A DNA stretch of 64,000 nucleotides from Cokeromyces recurvatus (lineage: Eukaryota; Mucoromycota; Mucoromycetes; Mucorales; Mucoraceae), in assembly GCF_025118155.1 (NCBI RefSeq), contig NW_026251387.1:2015501-2079500 (forward strand), in the 5' to 3' direction. Of this stretch, positions 49,730-62,890 are shown piece by piece. How positions within the stretch are numbered: position 1 is the stretch's first letter; the number at the start of each line of letters is the position of its first letter. The notes under the pieces are model-generated. The model ran no database searches. It saw nothing but the letters and a program-made list of their open reading frames with translations, and was not told the DNA's origin. The position numbers and the translations under genes are program-made.

Positions 49730-51361
49730 ATGCGTTCTTCAGATTTTAATCCTTCTTATAAATCAACAGCTTCACTACCTCTTCAGTCTTCACTAGTAAC
49801 TATAGATGAACAAAAATTATATGATAGTAATATATGTGTTTATATATGCAATTGTATAGAATAGATAGTATACTAATACTATATATATATATGTATGTAT
49901 GTATGTAGTTGATAACCCATCTTATTGGTTTAATGACCTTCAACAATATAGAAATATCTTTGAAGAAATAGAACATACAGCATTAGATCAGGTATAATTA
50001 TAAATATAAGTTTTTAAAGGGGGAGGGAAAAAAAAGTGTATTACGAGAAAAGTAGATTTACAGATATGTATACACATATATAGTTATTTCAAGAACAATT
50101 AAATCATATTAGTCATTGGTATGATTACTTGAAAGAATCACAAAGAACAGCTACAATCTACACCTTACTTCAACAAGCAAATCCAGTACAATTGAAATTT
50201 TTTTATGATTTAATACAAAATTTGCTAAAAGAATCAGGTCCATCAAATCCCCTCATGATAAACAAAAGTAATACACTTATATAGTTGATTATAATCATAA
50301 GACGTTTATTACATATTGGTACTAATTAGACACTCTTTTATGGATTTTGATAATATAGTAAATCAACAAGCTAATCTATCATTTTCATCTATTACCGCCT
50401 ATACGTCAAAAAAGGATAGCACACATTCATTCTCTTCAAATAATATAGACAAGCTAAGTCGAATATTTGATGACAGTAGTTCATGGTATAATAATGACGA
50501 ACAACCTACTTTCTCAAAAAATTCTTGGTTAAACTTATTACAAAGACAAGATAGCTCAGTATTTGACAAAACTGTAGATACTTCCTCTAAAAGAAGATCT
50601 TCTTCAATAGATGCACTTTCTAATACTTCGTGGACATCATTCCCTGCTGCAGCGACAGATAATAATCAATCATCATCATTATTATTATTACCAGTCTCAG
50701 ATCAGAGTAAGAAACAAGATTGGAAACGGCCTTTATCAATCTGTTCTGTTCTGTCTACAAGGAAAAATGATAATCATCATCATCAAGTGAGTCAACCAAG
50801 AAAGACTCAAAGCAGCACTACCGATTATAAATACTATTCAAGCATTCAATATCCTCCTGAATCAATAGTCATTTCTGATAATAGTAGCAACATTACTTTT
50901 GATAATCGTATTCATTCTACTACTACCGACACTCATATGAAGAGAGATACGATCGATAATAAGGATGCTGTTAATAATTATTTTAAGCAACATAAAAGAA
51001 AAGAAGAAACTACAGATATCAATAATTTTAAAAATAAGAGACATTATAGTTATAGTTTTAATAACAAGTATAAATATGTTAATATGGGATTATTAGAAGG
51101 TAGTAAACAATACGAATTATGTATACTGGATAGATAATATACTTAATATTGTATATTAAAATAGATACTACAATGTGGATGAAAAGCTTAAGATTACATA
51201 AATACAATGATATTTTCGGAAAAATGAAATGGCAAGACATAGTTAAATTAGATGAGGAAGGATTAAAAGCAAAAGGCGTAAATGCTTTAGGCGCAAGACG
51301 AAAATTATTAAAAGTATTTGAAGGCGTAAAAGAACACTGCCAAACTAATGTAATTAACTAA
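49730..51361 (+). CDS. SAM-domain RNA-binding protein, Vts1/Smaug-like
   Basis: Vts1/Smaug proteins bind CNGG-loop hairpins in mRNAs and promote their decay. Exon 1 starts [20 protein letters not shown]. Exons 2-3 give [20 protein letters not shown] and [20 protein letters not shown], an N-terminal helical part conserved in fungal Vts1. A long Ser/Asn-rich middle follows (50316-51105). The last exon, joined after LLE, encodes the SAM domain: [20 protein letters not shown] then [20 protein letters not shown], with the basic RNA-contact residues kept. The intron around 50265-50330 could be placed in more than one way. Confidence 0.82.
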
Positions 51362-51663
51362 GATATCAATCAACAAATGATGAAACTAATATTCATTTGT
51401 TAGAGTATCGAGTACTAATGACTACTATCTCTTATAAAGAACAAAAATTATATACAATAAAAAAAAAAAAGAATGACAGGTTTCATAAAGATCAAAAAAT
51501 GTACAAAGTCCAATCCTTTTATTTTTTTTTTTGTTTTGTTGATCGTTAAAATTGATGATTTCATTCAAACTAATGATTTACTTTAGAAATTTGACTTTCT
51601 TGTATTCTTTTCTTAACGATTCCAAAAAAAAAGAAAATAAAAAGAAAAATGGTGCACTTTTAT
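51362..51663. other. Convergent 3' intergenic region
   Basis: Lies between the Vts1-like gene and eL29. AT-rich; no feature beyond short A/T runs. Confidence 0.5.
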
Positions 51664-52009
51664 TTAGTTCTTGGCAGCAGCAGCAAGAGCTCTTTGAGTA
51701 CCCTTCTTAGCGAAACGTTGGTTACGAAGGAACTTGGCATCCAACTAAATATATAAAAACACATTATTTTTTCTATTCTGGCGCTAAAATTATTTTGTTT
51801 TTTGCTTGTTTTTCTTTTTTTTAAAAAAAAAGATGACTTACACCCTTTTGAGAACGATACTTGTGGGCAGCGGGCTTCTTAATACCGTTACGGTGAGCCT
51901 TCTTGTCTATTTTTTTTATTATAATTTAAATTAAGAATATGCCCAGATTTATCTATATTTCTTGTAACTTACTTTGGTTGTGGTTAGTGTGGTTCTTGGA
52001 CTTGGCCAT
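51664..52009 (-). CDS. RPL29: 60S ribosomal protein eL29
   Basis: A small basic protein of the large ribosomal subunit. Exon 1 codes MAKSKNHTNHNQN; exon 2 KKAHRNGIKKPAAHKYRSQK; exon 3 LDAKFLRNQRFAKKGTQRAL, ending AAAAKN; 60 residues in total. Two short introns interrupt it, the first very close to the start, as is common in fungal ribosomal protein genes. Codon choice (AAG, AAC, CAC, GCC) is markedly different from the AT-ending codons of neighbouring genes, as expected for a very highly expressed gene. Confidence 0.96.
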
Positions 52010-53090
52010 TGTGATCTATAAAATACTAAAATATAAGCTTTAGCATCTTCGTCATCTCCAAGCTCTTTTCCTCTCTCTCTCTCTCTCCAATAAGAATGAA
52101 CAAATAGTAGAGAAAATGGGCGTGCTAAAATGATTCAAGTTACTGATTCGCGAATTGACAAATTTCCATTTATATATAAAAATATATTTGTGAATTTATT
52201 CGAATCCATCTATCCTCTAAATATCAATCGGCCATCTCTCCTTTTTCTTTTTTCCTTCCTTTCCTACTAATGTTCATTCTAGATTGATGAATCTTATTAT
52301 TTACCTTTTTGTCAAAAGTAAAGAAGGAGGTCCCTCTTACTGCAGATGGCTTTAGATGATTTTGTATGTCAGTAGTGGGGATTGGCGCAAGGAAAAAAAA
52401 ACAACTGAGCCTTCTGACATTGTCGGAGTTTATTTCCGCACCGGGGAGAAAGGAAGGCATATAAACCGGACATGGCATTCATGCAATCGTTGTGGTGAAG
52501 TGAATACTACTACATCATTAAAAAAGAAATATATTTAAAATGATAGAAAATAGACACATTTTATAGTATCGTCGTAGTAGTAAACTGCATGATAAGAAAT
52601 AAATAGAAGCAAATATATATAAACTCTAGATAGGAAGGTTTTCTTTACTAGGCTTCATGACCAAAAGAGAAAATAGTCATTATTTCTAAATAGTAGCTGT
52701 ATGTCTTTTATGAATTGCTTGTCTAATGTACAGCGACTAATAATAGACATGAACATTCTGCCACATTAGATTAGCCTTCTATTATTATTTAGATGACTTT
52801 TTCTTATACAAAATCAGGAAATTATAATGAAGAAGAATAATATACACATGTATCATTTATTAAAACAACACAGTATATTACTTTTACTCACATTAATGAC
52901 AATCTTTACGCGATTTATCATAACGTTTTATATTTATAAAACTTGTTATACATGACTATTATTGGCTTAAATTCCCTCTCTTCCGCGGATACCAAGAAAT
53001 ATATTATTATATTCAATATACATGCATAAATGATGCAAGGAGAGCAAATAAATACCTCATGAAATAACAATATATTGTTATTATCGTTTA
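52010..53090. other. Intergenic region upstream of eL29
   Basis: Contains a CT microsatellite (52071-52087), which may be part of the eL29 promoter, and otherwise AT-rich sequence. A short open piece (52380-52500) has CNRCGEVN but no context. Confidence 0.45.
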
Positions 53091-53624
53091 TTACATAATA
53101 GTCAATGAGTGAGGGGGTATTAAAATGGACATGTTAGTCATTGGTTTACAAACTTCTTCAGTGGTAGATAACGAGTCACAAGTATTATTATTAAAAGCAA
53201 CTACTGCTCTATAACAATGAACAGCTACCCATTGTTGCTGCTGTGGTTGTTCATTTTTTGATAATAGTCGATACTCTTCTACTGTTAGTTTTTCATTCTT
53301 CCTTTCATTCATAGTATTAGACTGATGTATTAATAATGGCTTGTGATTAGAAATTGGCTGACTATCATTTTGGTCATCTTCAAAGGCTAACACTCTACGA
53401 TTTAAACGATTGACTGGTTTTCTTAAAAACTCTTCGGCTACTATTATTGTATTTGTTAGTAAAAGCCTTTCTCGGACTGAATATTGAGGTTTGCTCCTTC
53501 TATTATCTTTATCTAACTTCTTGATGGCAAGTGTGTACATTTTATTAGCAATTTGTCTTGGTGATAATGATTTATCTGTTACCATAGTGTTATTGTTATT
53601 GATACGAATTGGGAAAAATGCCAT
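53091..53624 (-). CDS. Hypothetical protein, 177 residues
   Basis: A single open frame begins MAFFPIRINNNNTMVTDKSL. The most protein-like part, SPRQIANKMYTLAIKKLDKD and RERLLLTNTIIVAEEFLRKP, is predicted to be helical. Polar and Gln-rich sequence follows, and the C-terminus is SILIPPHSLTIM. No signal peptide or membrane segment is seen. Composition and length favour a real gene, but I recognise no family. Confidence 0.5.
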   Translation of the reverse strand: MAFFPIRINNNNTMVTDKSLSPRQIANKMYTLAIKKLDKDNRRSKPQYSVRERLLLTNTIIVAEEFLRKPVNRLNRRVLAFEDDQNDSQPISNHKPLLIHQSNTMNERKNEKLTVEEYRLLSKNEQPQQQQWVAVHCYRAVVAFNNNTCDSLSTTEEVCKPMTNMSILIPPHSLTIM

Positions 53625-54509
53625 TTAAATATTAGGGATAATGGGAGGATGAAATAATGAAGAAACTGTTGAAAATAATATTGAATATGCTTTAATAATT
53701 ATAATCTGACTTCTCATTGAATTTCTTGCTGGAGAAGCCTTTTTTTTTTTTTTTTTTTTTTACTCTAAGGCTTAGTAGTGTTCTTGAATAGAATGAATAA
53801 ATTAATAAAAGAAGTAGAAAAGGGATATCTCTCTTCTTCTTCTTCTTATATATGTTTAATAGACACCCTTAAATATGGCTATATACGGAATTTAGTTGGA
53901 TAGCTCGAGATATAAATGGAGTTTGTATTTAAAATACTATCCAATTATTTTAATGTATAAAATAGAGATAGATCAGAAAACAATGAATTCTTATTATAGG
54001 GTAACAAATGAACATATTTAAATGTTCTTGGACTAATCCTGTACTTCTTTTTTTTATCAATATTTATTTTATTTTATTCTTTTATTTATTTATTCGCTCT
54101 ATTTCAGGTTCCCTTTAAGAGTTTTATTCGTATTAATGTCAACAGTTTACTTTATTAAGTTAATATCCTAGCTTGTTCCATTTTCACAAATCTGTGTAAA
54201 TCATGAAATCTAGTAATGATATATAACAAGGCCTTTTAACTATTTCTAAGAATCATTAGTCAGTCTTTCTCCTTGGTCATATATTTGTATATTTATATAT
54301 ATAAATATTGTAAACCTGCATTTATTGAATTATATTTTGTTATCTTCATATAAATTTTTATAAATAGCATAGCAAGCAAATTTTGATAATGACCTTTTTT
54401 TTTTTTTTGTGCATGCCAATTATGTATAAACTATATCTTTGTGAGATAGAATAGTCATTATGCTTAACGTTATCAAATAATACTCGAATTTGTTATAAAT
54501 AAGTAATTT

Positions 54510-54560
<51 letters not shown>

Positions 54561-54639
54561 ATAACTTCAAAATAGAATAACACAAGTCGGCAGTAAGAGA
54601 TTCTTATAATACGAATAGCAATGTACATATACAAATATA
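53625..54639. other. Intergenic region
   Basis: Features are a T run at 53741-53761 and an (AT)n microsatellite at 54513-54548. No gene was recognised. Confidence 0.5.
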
Positions 54640-54659
54640 AGTATTCTACGTATTGTGGC

Positions 54660-55576
54660 AGTGGATTTAGGCCCACAAAATAACAGGGATAAAAATAGAG
54701 AGGAGTTTATTGTTCAGATGGGAAAGACAAAGTATTCTTTAACAAATGTAAGAAGATCTTGTGTAGACTACATATGTAAACTGTTAATCCTTTGAAGTTT
54801 TTGCAAATTATTACTCTTGAAAGAGATACTCCTTATATCAATGATTTACGTTATAATATTATTAGTGAATTGGAAGCATGTCAGTATTAATTTCAAAAAA
54901 AGAATTACATCTTTGTTGATGAGACTGGTTCTCATTCTCAAGTAATGAAAAGTAAAGTTTGATCGAGGGTTAGGGTACTCATAACTGTCAAAGTACTTAC
55001 CCAAAAATATAGTATAGATATTAGCATTATCGACTCTATTTTGTCTTTTGGCTTTTTTTTTTTTTTTTTTTTTTGAAAGTCGAGCTACTCAAGAAGAGCA
55101 ACACTGAGGGGAAAAAAATGAAAGAAGGTCTCATTAAAAGGAGAATAAAGAAAAGCTTACAATCAAAGCAGAAATTTATGAGAAGAATTATAGCATTTCA
55201 TATTGTTAAATGTGTAGAAACTGTGATAGATATTTTAGATAAGCGAGGTAAAAATGGTCATTTTATAGACATGGAGAATTGTCGAGTACATCACTTGAAA
55301 TCCGTTACTGACACCGTTAATGCTTATAGATACAAGTCTCTTTTTCTCCTCCTCCCTCCCAACTACTTACTATTTCTAAATCTAATTAAAGAACGTTGGT
55401 TAAAAACCAAAAGTAAGGTAAGAAAAAGCCCTTTGGAGACTGAATATGAATCAACGAATTCTTATATCATTGAAGCATGGTTGATGGTGGCAACAGTCGA
55501 CAACTGTTGTGTTGACTGGACCGAATTTACAGAATCTTGCTGGGATAGACGTCGGCAGAAAGAAGAAGATTTCTAA
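54660..55576 (+). pseudogene. Tc1/mariner transposase relic
   Basis: Plus-strand pieces in several frames follow the order of the family. Upstream is the first catalytic motif YIFVDETGSHSQ (about 54903-54940). After a T run at 55053-55074 one long frame (55073-55576) carries FHIVKCVETVIDILDKRGK, HFIDMENCRVHHLKSVTDTV (the second catalytic Asp, in MDN, is Glu here: MEN), LLPPNYLLFLNLIKERWLK (from PPYSPFLNPIEE.W), and the C-terminal VDWTEFTESCWDRR. Stops and shifts separate the halves. Terminal repeats were not located. Confidence 0.75.
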
Positions 55577-55928
55577 ATAAATGAGTTCATTTTATCTATA
55601 AAAAAAAATACTTATCACATTCAAAAAGGAATATCTATTTTGTCTATAAAATAATATACATATCATTGTGTTAAATGATGTGTGCGTGGTGAATCAGTTT
55701 GTTTTTATTGCGTAAATGTTATTTTATTGTGTTTGAGAATTTCTTTTTGTTTTTCATGTAGTCTGAATCCATCTGAGTTTTTTTTTTTTTTTCACCTCGT
55801 AAAATAAATTTGTTTAGTACGCGCGTCATTGTGTTTTAAATATTAATTTTACATTTATAGAGCTTATACGTATTATATAATCTATACTTCTTTCCTTTTT
55901 TTGCTTAATTTAACATCAAGAAATCAAA
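55577..55928. other. UBP6 upstream region
   Basis: AT-rich intergenic DNA between the Tc1 relic and UBP6, with a T run at 55779-55792. No gene is seen. Confidence 0.5.
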
Positions 55929-57931
55929 ATGCCTAAACTTAATGTCGTAGTTAAATGGAGTGGAAAAAAGTTCGAAATGGAACTAGGTACAACAAAAAAA
56001 AAAGAAAAATTATAATTTATTTATATTCTTATAAACAACAACAATGCTCTAGATACTGACGAATCACCCGAACTTTTCAAAACACAAATCTATTCACAAA
56101 CTGGTGTACCTCCTGAACGTCAAAAGGTTTTAGTTAAAGGTGGTATTTTAAAGGTAGAGTATAAGAAAAATAGAGTGTTTTTTTTCTTTTTTTTAAAAAA
56201 AAAATAAAATAAAAATAAATGTTTAATTCAACGCTTTGTTAATTTAACTAGGATGATACTGATTTAAATAAGTTGGGGTTAAAAGAAGTAAGCAACTCAT
56301 TTAAAAATTAAAAAAAAAAAAAAATGAAAAAAAAAATTAACTCGACCTTTATATAAATTAGGGTCATAGCTTTATGATGATGGGCACAGCAGGTGAGCTT
56401 CCTAAACCTCCTCCAAAACCTGTTCAATTTTTAGAAGACATGACAGAAGCTGAAGTAGCTGAGGCTGTAAGTGAATATATATAATCGAAATAATACCTTG
56501 TTTTATTAATATAATAAAATAGTTGGACATTCCTGCTGGATTGGAAAATCTTGGTAATACATGTTATATGGTAAATTACATATATATTTATAATACAACA
56601 TATCCTTATACATATATGATATTAGAATGCTACTTTGCAATGCATGAAAGCTATGCCTGAACTTCAATCATCCCTGGAGAATTATAAAGGTGGAATAAAT
56701 GGTATGGATAATCGTGGTAATCTTATAGCTAGTCTTCGTGATCTTTTCAATAATCTTACCAAGTCTCCTAGTGGATTTCCTCCTTTGATCTTCTGGCAGG
56801 TAACAAGATATATATACACCTTTTTTTTTTTTTTTTGTAGAAAAAAGTGCTTAAAATTTTATTATCGTTTAGATGCTTCGTCAATCTTTCCCACAATTTT
56901 CTCAAACTGGTCAAGGAGGTATTCCTATGCAACAAGATGCAGAAGAATGTTGGAGTGAGCTTGTATCAGTTTTGAAAACAAAGCTGCCTAAAGAGGAAGA
57001 TGAAAAGAACTTTATTGAACGCTATATGACAGGCCAATTACAAACAGAGTATGTATTGTTAAATGACTCATAATTCATAACCTCAGTTATCTAACTATTC
57101 TATTTACTCAAAAGGACTACATGTATAGAAGCTCCTGAGGAAGAAAAAGTAGTTACTACGGATACATTCAACAAATTAAGCTGCCATATTTCTATAGGTA
57201 AAGTAATTATAAAATAAAATAGAGTTGATAAATAGTAATTTGGAAAATTCTTATTTATAGAGACAAATTATATGATTCATGGTATATTGGATTCTTTAAA
57301 TGAACAAATTGAGAAAACATCGCCTACATTGAATCGTACAGCTACATATCAACGTAAATCACGTATCAGTAGACTTCCTCAATATTTACCTGTTCAATTT
57401 GTACGCTTCTTTTGGAAAGCTCAAGAGCAAGTAAAAGCCAAAATTTTACGTAAAGTGAAGTTCCCACTTGAATTTGATGCTACTGAACTTTGCACACTTG
57501 AACTTCAGAAAAAGTTTACTGATGCTAAAGCAAAGTTGAAAGAAATTGAAGATAAAAAGATTGCTAGAGAAAGAGAAGAAAAGCGTAGAAAGATGAATAA
57601 TGATGATAACAGCAGCAGTAGCAGCAATACAAATATGGATACAGAGGATGAAAAGGTGAATTGGGAAGATTATTTAGATCCAGAGTTAATTAAGGATATT
57701 GGTTGTAATCCTACAGGTCAATACGAGCTTGTTGCTGTTTTGACTCATGTAGGTCGATCTGCTGATTCAGGTCATTATATTGCTTGGGTTAAAAAGGCAG
57801 AAGATGAATGGCATAAATTTGATGATGATAAGGTTTCTGTTGTTCGTGATGCTGACATTGAACGTCTTGATGGCGGTGGTGATTGGCATACAGCTTATAT
57901 TGTTTTATATAAAGCCAAAAAGCTTGATTAA
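55929..57931 (+). CDS. UBP6: Proteasome-associated ubiquitin hydrolase Ubp6/USP14
   Basis: Ubp6 binds the 19S proteasome base and trims ubiquitin from substrates. Exon 1 (from 55929) starts MPKLNVVVKWSGKKFEMEL, the ubiquitin-like domain, which continues PPERQKVLVKGGILKDDTDL. The catalytic domain opens with LENLGNTCYMNATLQCMKAM (nucleophile Cys), then QFSQTGQGGIPMQQDAEECW, and a C-terminal His box HVGRSADSGHYIAWVKK, followed by WHTAYIVLYKAKKLD. The insertion with many Lys/Glu (EDKKIAREREEKRRK) and a Ser/Asn run lies between the boxes. About nine exons; introns are short and one carries a T run. All active-site residues are present. Confidence 0.96.
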
Positions 57932-58112
57932 AATTATAAAGTACTTTAATAGTATAATAAAAGTTTTGCTTTAGTGTTTATAATGAGATAAATGCTCCAC
58001 TTTTTCTTTTTTATTATATAAGAAGGATAGCATAAAAAAAAGAGTGTTTTATTATCATGTTGAATAGTAAAACAGATCTTTACATGTTTTATCTAACAAC
58101 CATAGCATTACT

Positions 58113-59322
58113 TTACAAACGAGCACGGAAGTAATCACCTGCATACAAAAACAGATTAATATAAGCGTTTTTATTTTATTTTATTTTTTATATTACCTAA
58201 TGCGACCATGACTAAGGTTTGCCAAATACCTAGACCAATACGAGGAACCACACCTCGGTAAAATCCCTTCAAACCATTTTTACTGTAGATATACTTTGTA
58301 GCATTACTAATTGTCATTTTATCGGGACGACCTTCTGCTTTCACTTGGCTCTGCATCTCAACACGAATAACTTCAAGAGGTTGATTCCAACATGACAAAG
58401 CACCTGCAAAAGCAGAAGCCAATATCTTGTCCATATTATCAGCTAATCCTTTTTCACCATGTCTATATTTAACAATGGCATCTTCAGCATATCGCGCAAA
58501 TCCAAATCTCGAAGCCCAATTGGTACATTGACGAAGCGCAACTGCATTTACGCCTTTATTAATACCTCGAATACCTTCTTTTTTAAAAATGGTTGCAGCA
58601 ATTTTAAATGTAGATTCAGTGCCAGCTTTTTTTTTTTATTTATTTATTTTTTTTAGAGGGAAGGAATAAATAAATAAATAAATAAAAATACTACAAATTA
58701 CTCTTTTTTTTTTTTTTTTTTTTTTACCTGATTTTTGTCTAGTGACCTCAACAGTTTTCATAAATGTACAAAAGCCCATTGTACTATATGCTTGAGCAAT
58801 ACCTCCGCCCATACCACCAATAATGCCAGCCTATAATTTTAAGTGTGAAACAAAAATTTTCCCCACAATTTTTTTTTTTTTTATGTATATAACTTTACTA
58901 CAAACGGAGAGGCACCAGCAACAGTAGAGCGATGTTCTAATTCTGCCGCTGTAAATAGTAAAACTGCACCCTTTGTACTTGCCTCTATCCAAGCCCATGG
59001 GATTAGGCCTTGATAGAAACCAAGAACACCACCTCTAGCGTAGATTGCCTTTAATCCTTGCCACATTGGTTGTCCTCTATTTGCTGCCATTTGTGTTTTC
59101 ATAACTTCAAATGGTTGCCCCAAAGAGGAAGTTTCAAATAGATTCAAGCCTTAAAAAAAGCTGATTAGTTTATACATATATATATTAAAGCCTTTATTCT
59201 TATATCTATACATTACCTGCACCAAGTAATAATGTTTGGTATGAAATTGGCTTTTTTTCAGGAATGACTTTTATTACATTGTCATTAGTTGTGGTGGTTA
59301 ATTTTGCTGCAGATAATGACAT
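58113..59322 (-). CDS. YHM2: Mitochondrial carrier Yhm2 (citrate/2-oxoglutarate carrier)
   Basis: Yhm2 of yeast exchanges citrate and 2-oxoglutarate across the inner mitochondrial membrane and was also found with mtDNA. Exon 1 starts [20 protein letters not shown]. The first repeat has [20 protein letters not shown], where carriers have Px[DE]xx[KR]. The family-specific [20 protein letters not shown] follows, then [20 protein letters not shown], the third repeat [16 protein letters not shown], and [20 protein letters not shown]. The last short exon ends GDYFRARL, stop at 58113-58115. Five or six exons. Confidence 0.92.
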
Positions 59323-60629
59323 TATTATTATTCTTTTTTAAAAGAAAAAAAAAGGGGGGGAGAAGGATATCTTGTAAAAGAAAAAAGGGAGGAAAATAAA
59401 AGAAGAGGAAGAAGATGGGAGGAAAAAGTAACAAGTTAAAAATGCTGAATGTATTCATATAAATATAAAAATGGTGACTGTGTTGTGTAGCATACTGTAT
59501 TTCTTTTCTGATTATCATATGTTATTATACTAAGCTAACAGTGATATGGGAAATATTATATTTTAATACTCTTTACAATTTTTAGCTCACTCTTCAGCTA
59601 TTATATTCAATATATACACTAATATGCGCATATATACCTGTTTAATAAATATTCTGTACTAATTTAATATTATTTAGTCTTTACAAGTTTAAAAGTTGAA
59701 AATCTCTTAATTTTTGTTTAATAAGCATCTATATTATGTAAGATTTTTTTTCTCTCTTCGCAACGTCATTTTTGCTTGATTTCATTTCTCTTATACGTCT
59801 TTTTGTCACAGAAGAAAAAAAGTAATTATCTATTCAAATATATAGTCAATTTAGCATGAGTGTTTTATACATTAAATTTGTCAGAACCTGTATAAAAAAA
59901 ACACACACAAGGGAAAAATGTTAAAGGAAAAAAAAAAAAAAAAAAAAACTCGTTAATATTACTTTCTTTAAGCTAACCTTTATTTGAATAGATCTGAAGA
60001 TTAACTTCTGGATTCGCTCTTTAATGTACTTGACGTTTTGATAAATTATTAGCTGCAGCGTGATTAGTGCAATAACATATTTGATTCTGTACTACAAGCG
60101 TGTATCTTATTTATTTTATAAATACAGCTTCTTTAAGGACCATGTCATATATATTGTGTAATTGAATATTATGTCTTTGTAACATTGAGAATCATCACTG
60201 TAAATATATATATTTTAAGAGAAACATTTTGCTCATTATTCAGAATCTCGAGGCGGCCAACCTTCTTTTTTTTTCTCTTGACTTTACTCTTCATGGTCTT
60301 CGAATGCTTGATTACCCAAGATTGGCTTCGTTGATCCGGGCTGTTACTGAAAGCGATCCAAGTTGTTACTGTGAGTAATTTCAATTCACGACATTTGCTG
60401 AACTGAGTTATTACTATGTGAAGTTGGAGGCTGCGTGCATAAAGAGTGAAGAGAACGTCAAAAACCCCGATGAAAAGTATCTAAGCTTGAAGGAAAGAGA
60501 AGAATGTTGTGCTTAAGAATGTACAGGGAGCTTGAATCAAAGTACCAGTTCATTGAATAAAGGAAAAAAAAATATATACAACACCTTTCTTCTTAAATTA
60601 TGTGGGGCAAATCCCTGATTGCGACATAA

Positions 60630-60661
<32 letters not shown>

Positions 60662-60814
60662 TATATTTTTGTATATGTTTATACAACACCCTTTTTTTAA
60701 AACCGCGATACTTTAACTTTTTTTTTTTTTTTTTTTTGTAAAGTAATATCTGTATCTTATTATTTTACTTTTTTTTTACGGTACACGTGCACTATTAATA
60801 GTTAATTAAAATTA
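59323..60814. other. Divergent intergenic region between YHM2 and VPS24
   Basis: About 1.5 kb upstream of both genes. The stretch 60230-60540 is less AT-rich than its surroundings and has short open pieces but no recognisable protein. A runs occur at 59930-59948 and 60636-60660. Confidence 0.45.
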
Positions 60815-61784
60815 ATGGCGAGTGCAATTCAACGATTTTTCGGCAAAAAGACTCCAGATGAACTTGTATGAGAAAGAAGAAAAGTTAGATTGGTTTTAAA
60901 GTTTTTCTTTTTCTTTTTTTTTTGTTGGCTAATGTATGTTTTAGGTTAAGAAATGGAGACAAGAGATTCGAGCACAACAAAGAGGCATCGATAGACAAAT
61001 AAGAGCTATAGATACTGAAGAAATCAAAGTAAAACGATCCATCAAACAAGTTGCTAAAAAAGGAGATGTCAAGAGTTGTAAAATGTTAGCAAAGGAATTG
61101 ATACGTTCACAAAGGCATAAGAACAGACTCTACACTAGTAAAGCACAAATGAACTCAATTATTATGCAATTAGAACATCAATTAGGTACATATATATATA
61201 TATATATATATATACTTAACTACATTTGTTTTCGTATAGTAATAACCTTATAAAATATATAAATATATATTTATAATAGCTACTCTAAAAGTAGCAGGGT
61301 CTCTTCAAAAAAGTGGCGAAGTTATGAAACTTGTTAATCAGTTATCTCGTTTACCAGAAGTTTCACAAACTATGCAGCAGATGTCTATGGAAATGACAAA
61401 GGTATATAATAAAAAGAGGGGGTTTTTTATATATTTGTATATAATTTCTCCTTTTATGAATTACATATATAGGCAGGACTTATGGAAGAAATGATAAGTG
61501 ATACAATAGAGATGATGGATGATGATGATATCGAAGAGGCAGCAGACGAAGAAGTAAATAATGTATTATTTCAAATTACAGATGGTTTGTTAGGCGAAGC
61601 TGGATCCGTTGGTCCTTCACTAGAGACTAAGCCTGTTGCAGTAGAAGAAGAGGAGGAGGAGGAGGAAGAAGAAGGACCAGAATTAGATATGATGCAAAAG
61701 CGTTTACAGGTAAATTAAATGAAAACATTTGAGTGGGAATATGGTTATTTATTTTAAATAATTATGTAGGCACTAAAAGGATAA
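60815..61784 (+). CDS. VPS24: ESCRT-III subunit Vps24 (CHMP3)
   Basis: Vps24 joins Snf7 and Vps2 in ESCRT-III filaments during multivesicular-body sorting. Exon 1 gives [17 protein letters not shown]. Exon 2 codes [20 protein letters not shown] and [20 protein letters not shown], the basic helix 1 and start of helix 2. Next come [20 protein letters not shown] and [19 protein letters not shown]. An acidic linker (Glu run) and a C-terminal MIM1-like helix, [13 protein letters not shown], close the protein; the last exon supplies only four codons and the stop at 61782-61784. The [10 protein letters not shown] segment favours Vps24 over Vps2. Confidence 0.93.
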
Positions 61785-62257
61785 TCATGTATTTTAAATC
61801 TTTACATAATACATATACGAAGACTGTTTATTTGTCTTTACGTTTATCACTAATTGAGTATACTGTGTTTTCCAAATAAATGAGAAGAAATTTCTATTAA
61901 ATGGGAATTTAGAACTTCTAAAATGAGAAAAAATGCTATTAGCCAATTGAGAAAACGTGATAATTATTTTGAGAAAATTAAAGCAGTAGTTAAGAGGTGC
62001 CTTTTTTAACGTATTTATAACTAATTGAAAATGATAGTAGATGTTCATATGAAAGACCTTTCTCTGGAAGATTTTAACAGCTTAGAAGAGCAGATGACTG
62101 AAATTTACACCAGCTTGATGTCCATGTTGCGTGGAACAACTAAACTGGATGAGATCTAAACTGAGCAAAGCGGAGTTAAAGATTACGTTTGTGTAAGCAT
62201 ACCTGAAGAGAACGAAAGGCTTAAATCAGAAAGTTTTGCTTAAGGATTTTTCGAGTA
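61785..62257. other. Intergenic DNA with an unassigned fragment
   Basis: A plus-strand open piece at about 62040-62158 reads MKDLSLEDFNSLEEQMTEIY and ends at a TAA. It may belong to the adjacent transposon relic, but I do not recognise it. Confidence 0.3.
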
Positions 62258-62366
62258 ATGCTGCAAAAAAAAATAATAATAAAAAACACTTACCGATCAT
62301 ACACTGATAAACAAATTATTGAATTTATCAGTTTGTTAATTGAAATGTTTCCTGTGAAAGAAGCAG

Positions 62367-62406
<40 letters not shown>

Positions 62407-62890
62407 GGGTATTACAACTTCTACTGCGTATCGCTTTCGAAAAAAATGTGGAACGAAACTCAAGGAATTCCTGAAAAGAAGGCATGTGATCGAGTTAAAG
62501 TGAACATGTTGAAAGAGGAACATACATTATTTATTATAAAACTCGTTGACGGTTTTGCACCAATGACTTTACAGCAAATGAGAGAAAAGTTGCTGGAAAA
62601 GTATGTAGACATTTCTATTAGCAAAACCCAGTTTTATCGTCATGTCAAAGAATAGTGCGCTTTAAGTTTTAAGAAACTATAAAAGCTTACTAAGTATCGT
62701 AATTCACACGAAACTCTCTTAAAAAAAAATTGCAGTTGAATCTTGGCTAGTAGACAGTTACATGGGCTTCGAGAAGAACTGTGTTTTTATTGATGAAGCC
62801 GGCTTTAACCTTCACATCAGTCGTATGAGGGACTGGTCAATGACAGTGACAAAAAAAACCAATTAACAGGAGGAGTTTTCAGAAAAAAAA
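62258..62890 (+). pseudogene. Tc1/mariner transposase relic, N-terminal and first catalytic motif
   Basis: Plus-strand pieces read YTDKQIIEFISLLIEMFPVK, then, after an A tract of about 35 nt (62371-62405), GITTSTAYRFRKKCG, together the helix-turn-helix DNA-binding part. A shifted frame gives DGFAPMTLQQMREKLLEKYV and ISISKTQFYRHVKE. Further on lies KNCVFIDEAGFNLHISRMRD with the first catalytic Asp. The remaining catalytic part (DN, PPYSP) is missing or beyond recognition. Stops and frame changes make it inactive. Confidence 0.8.
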
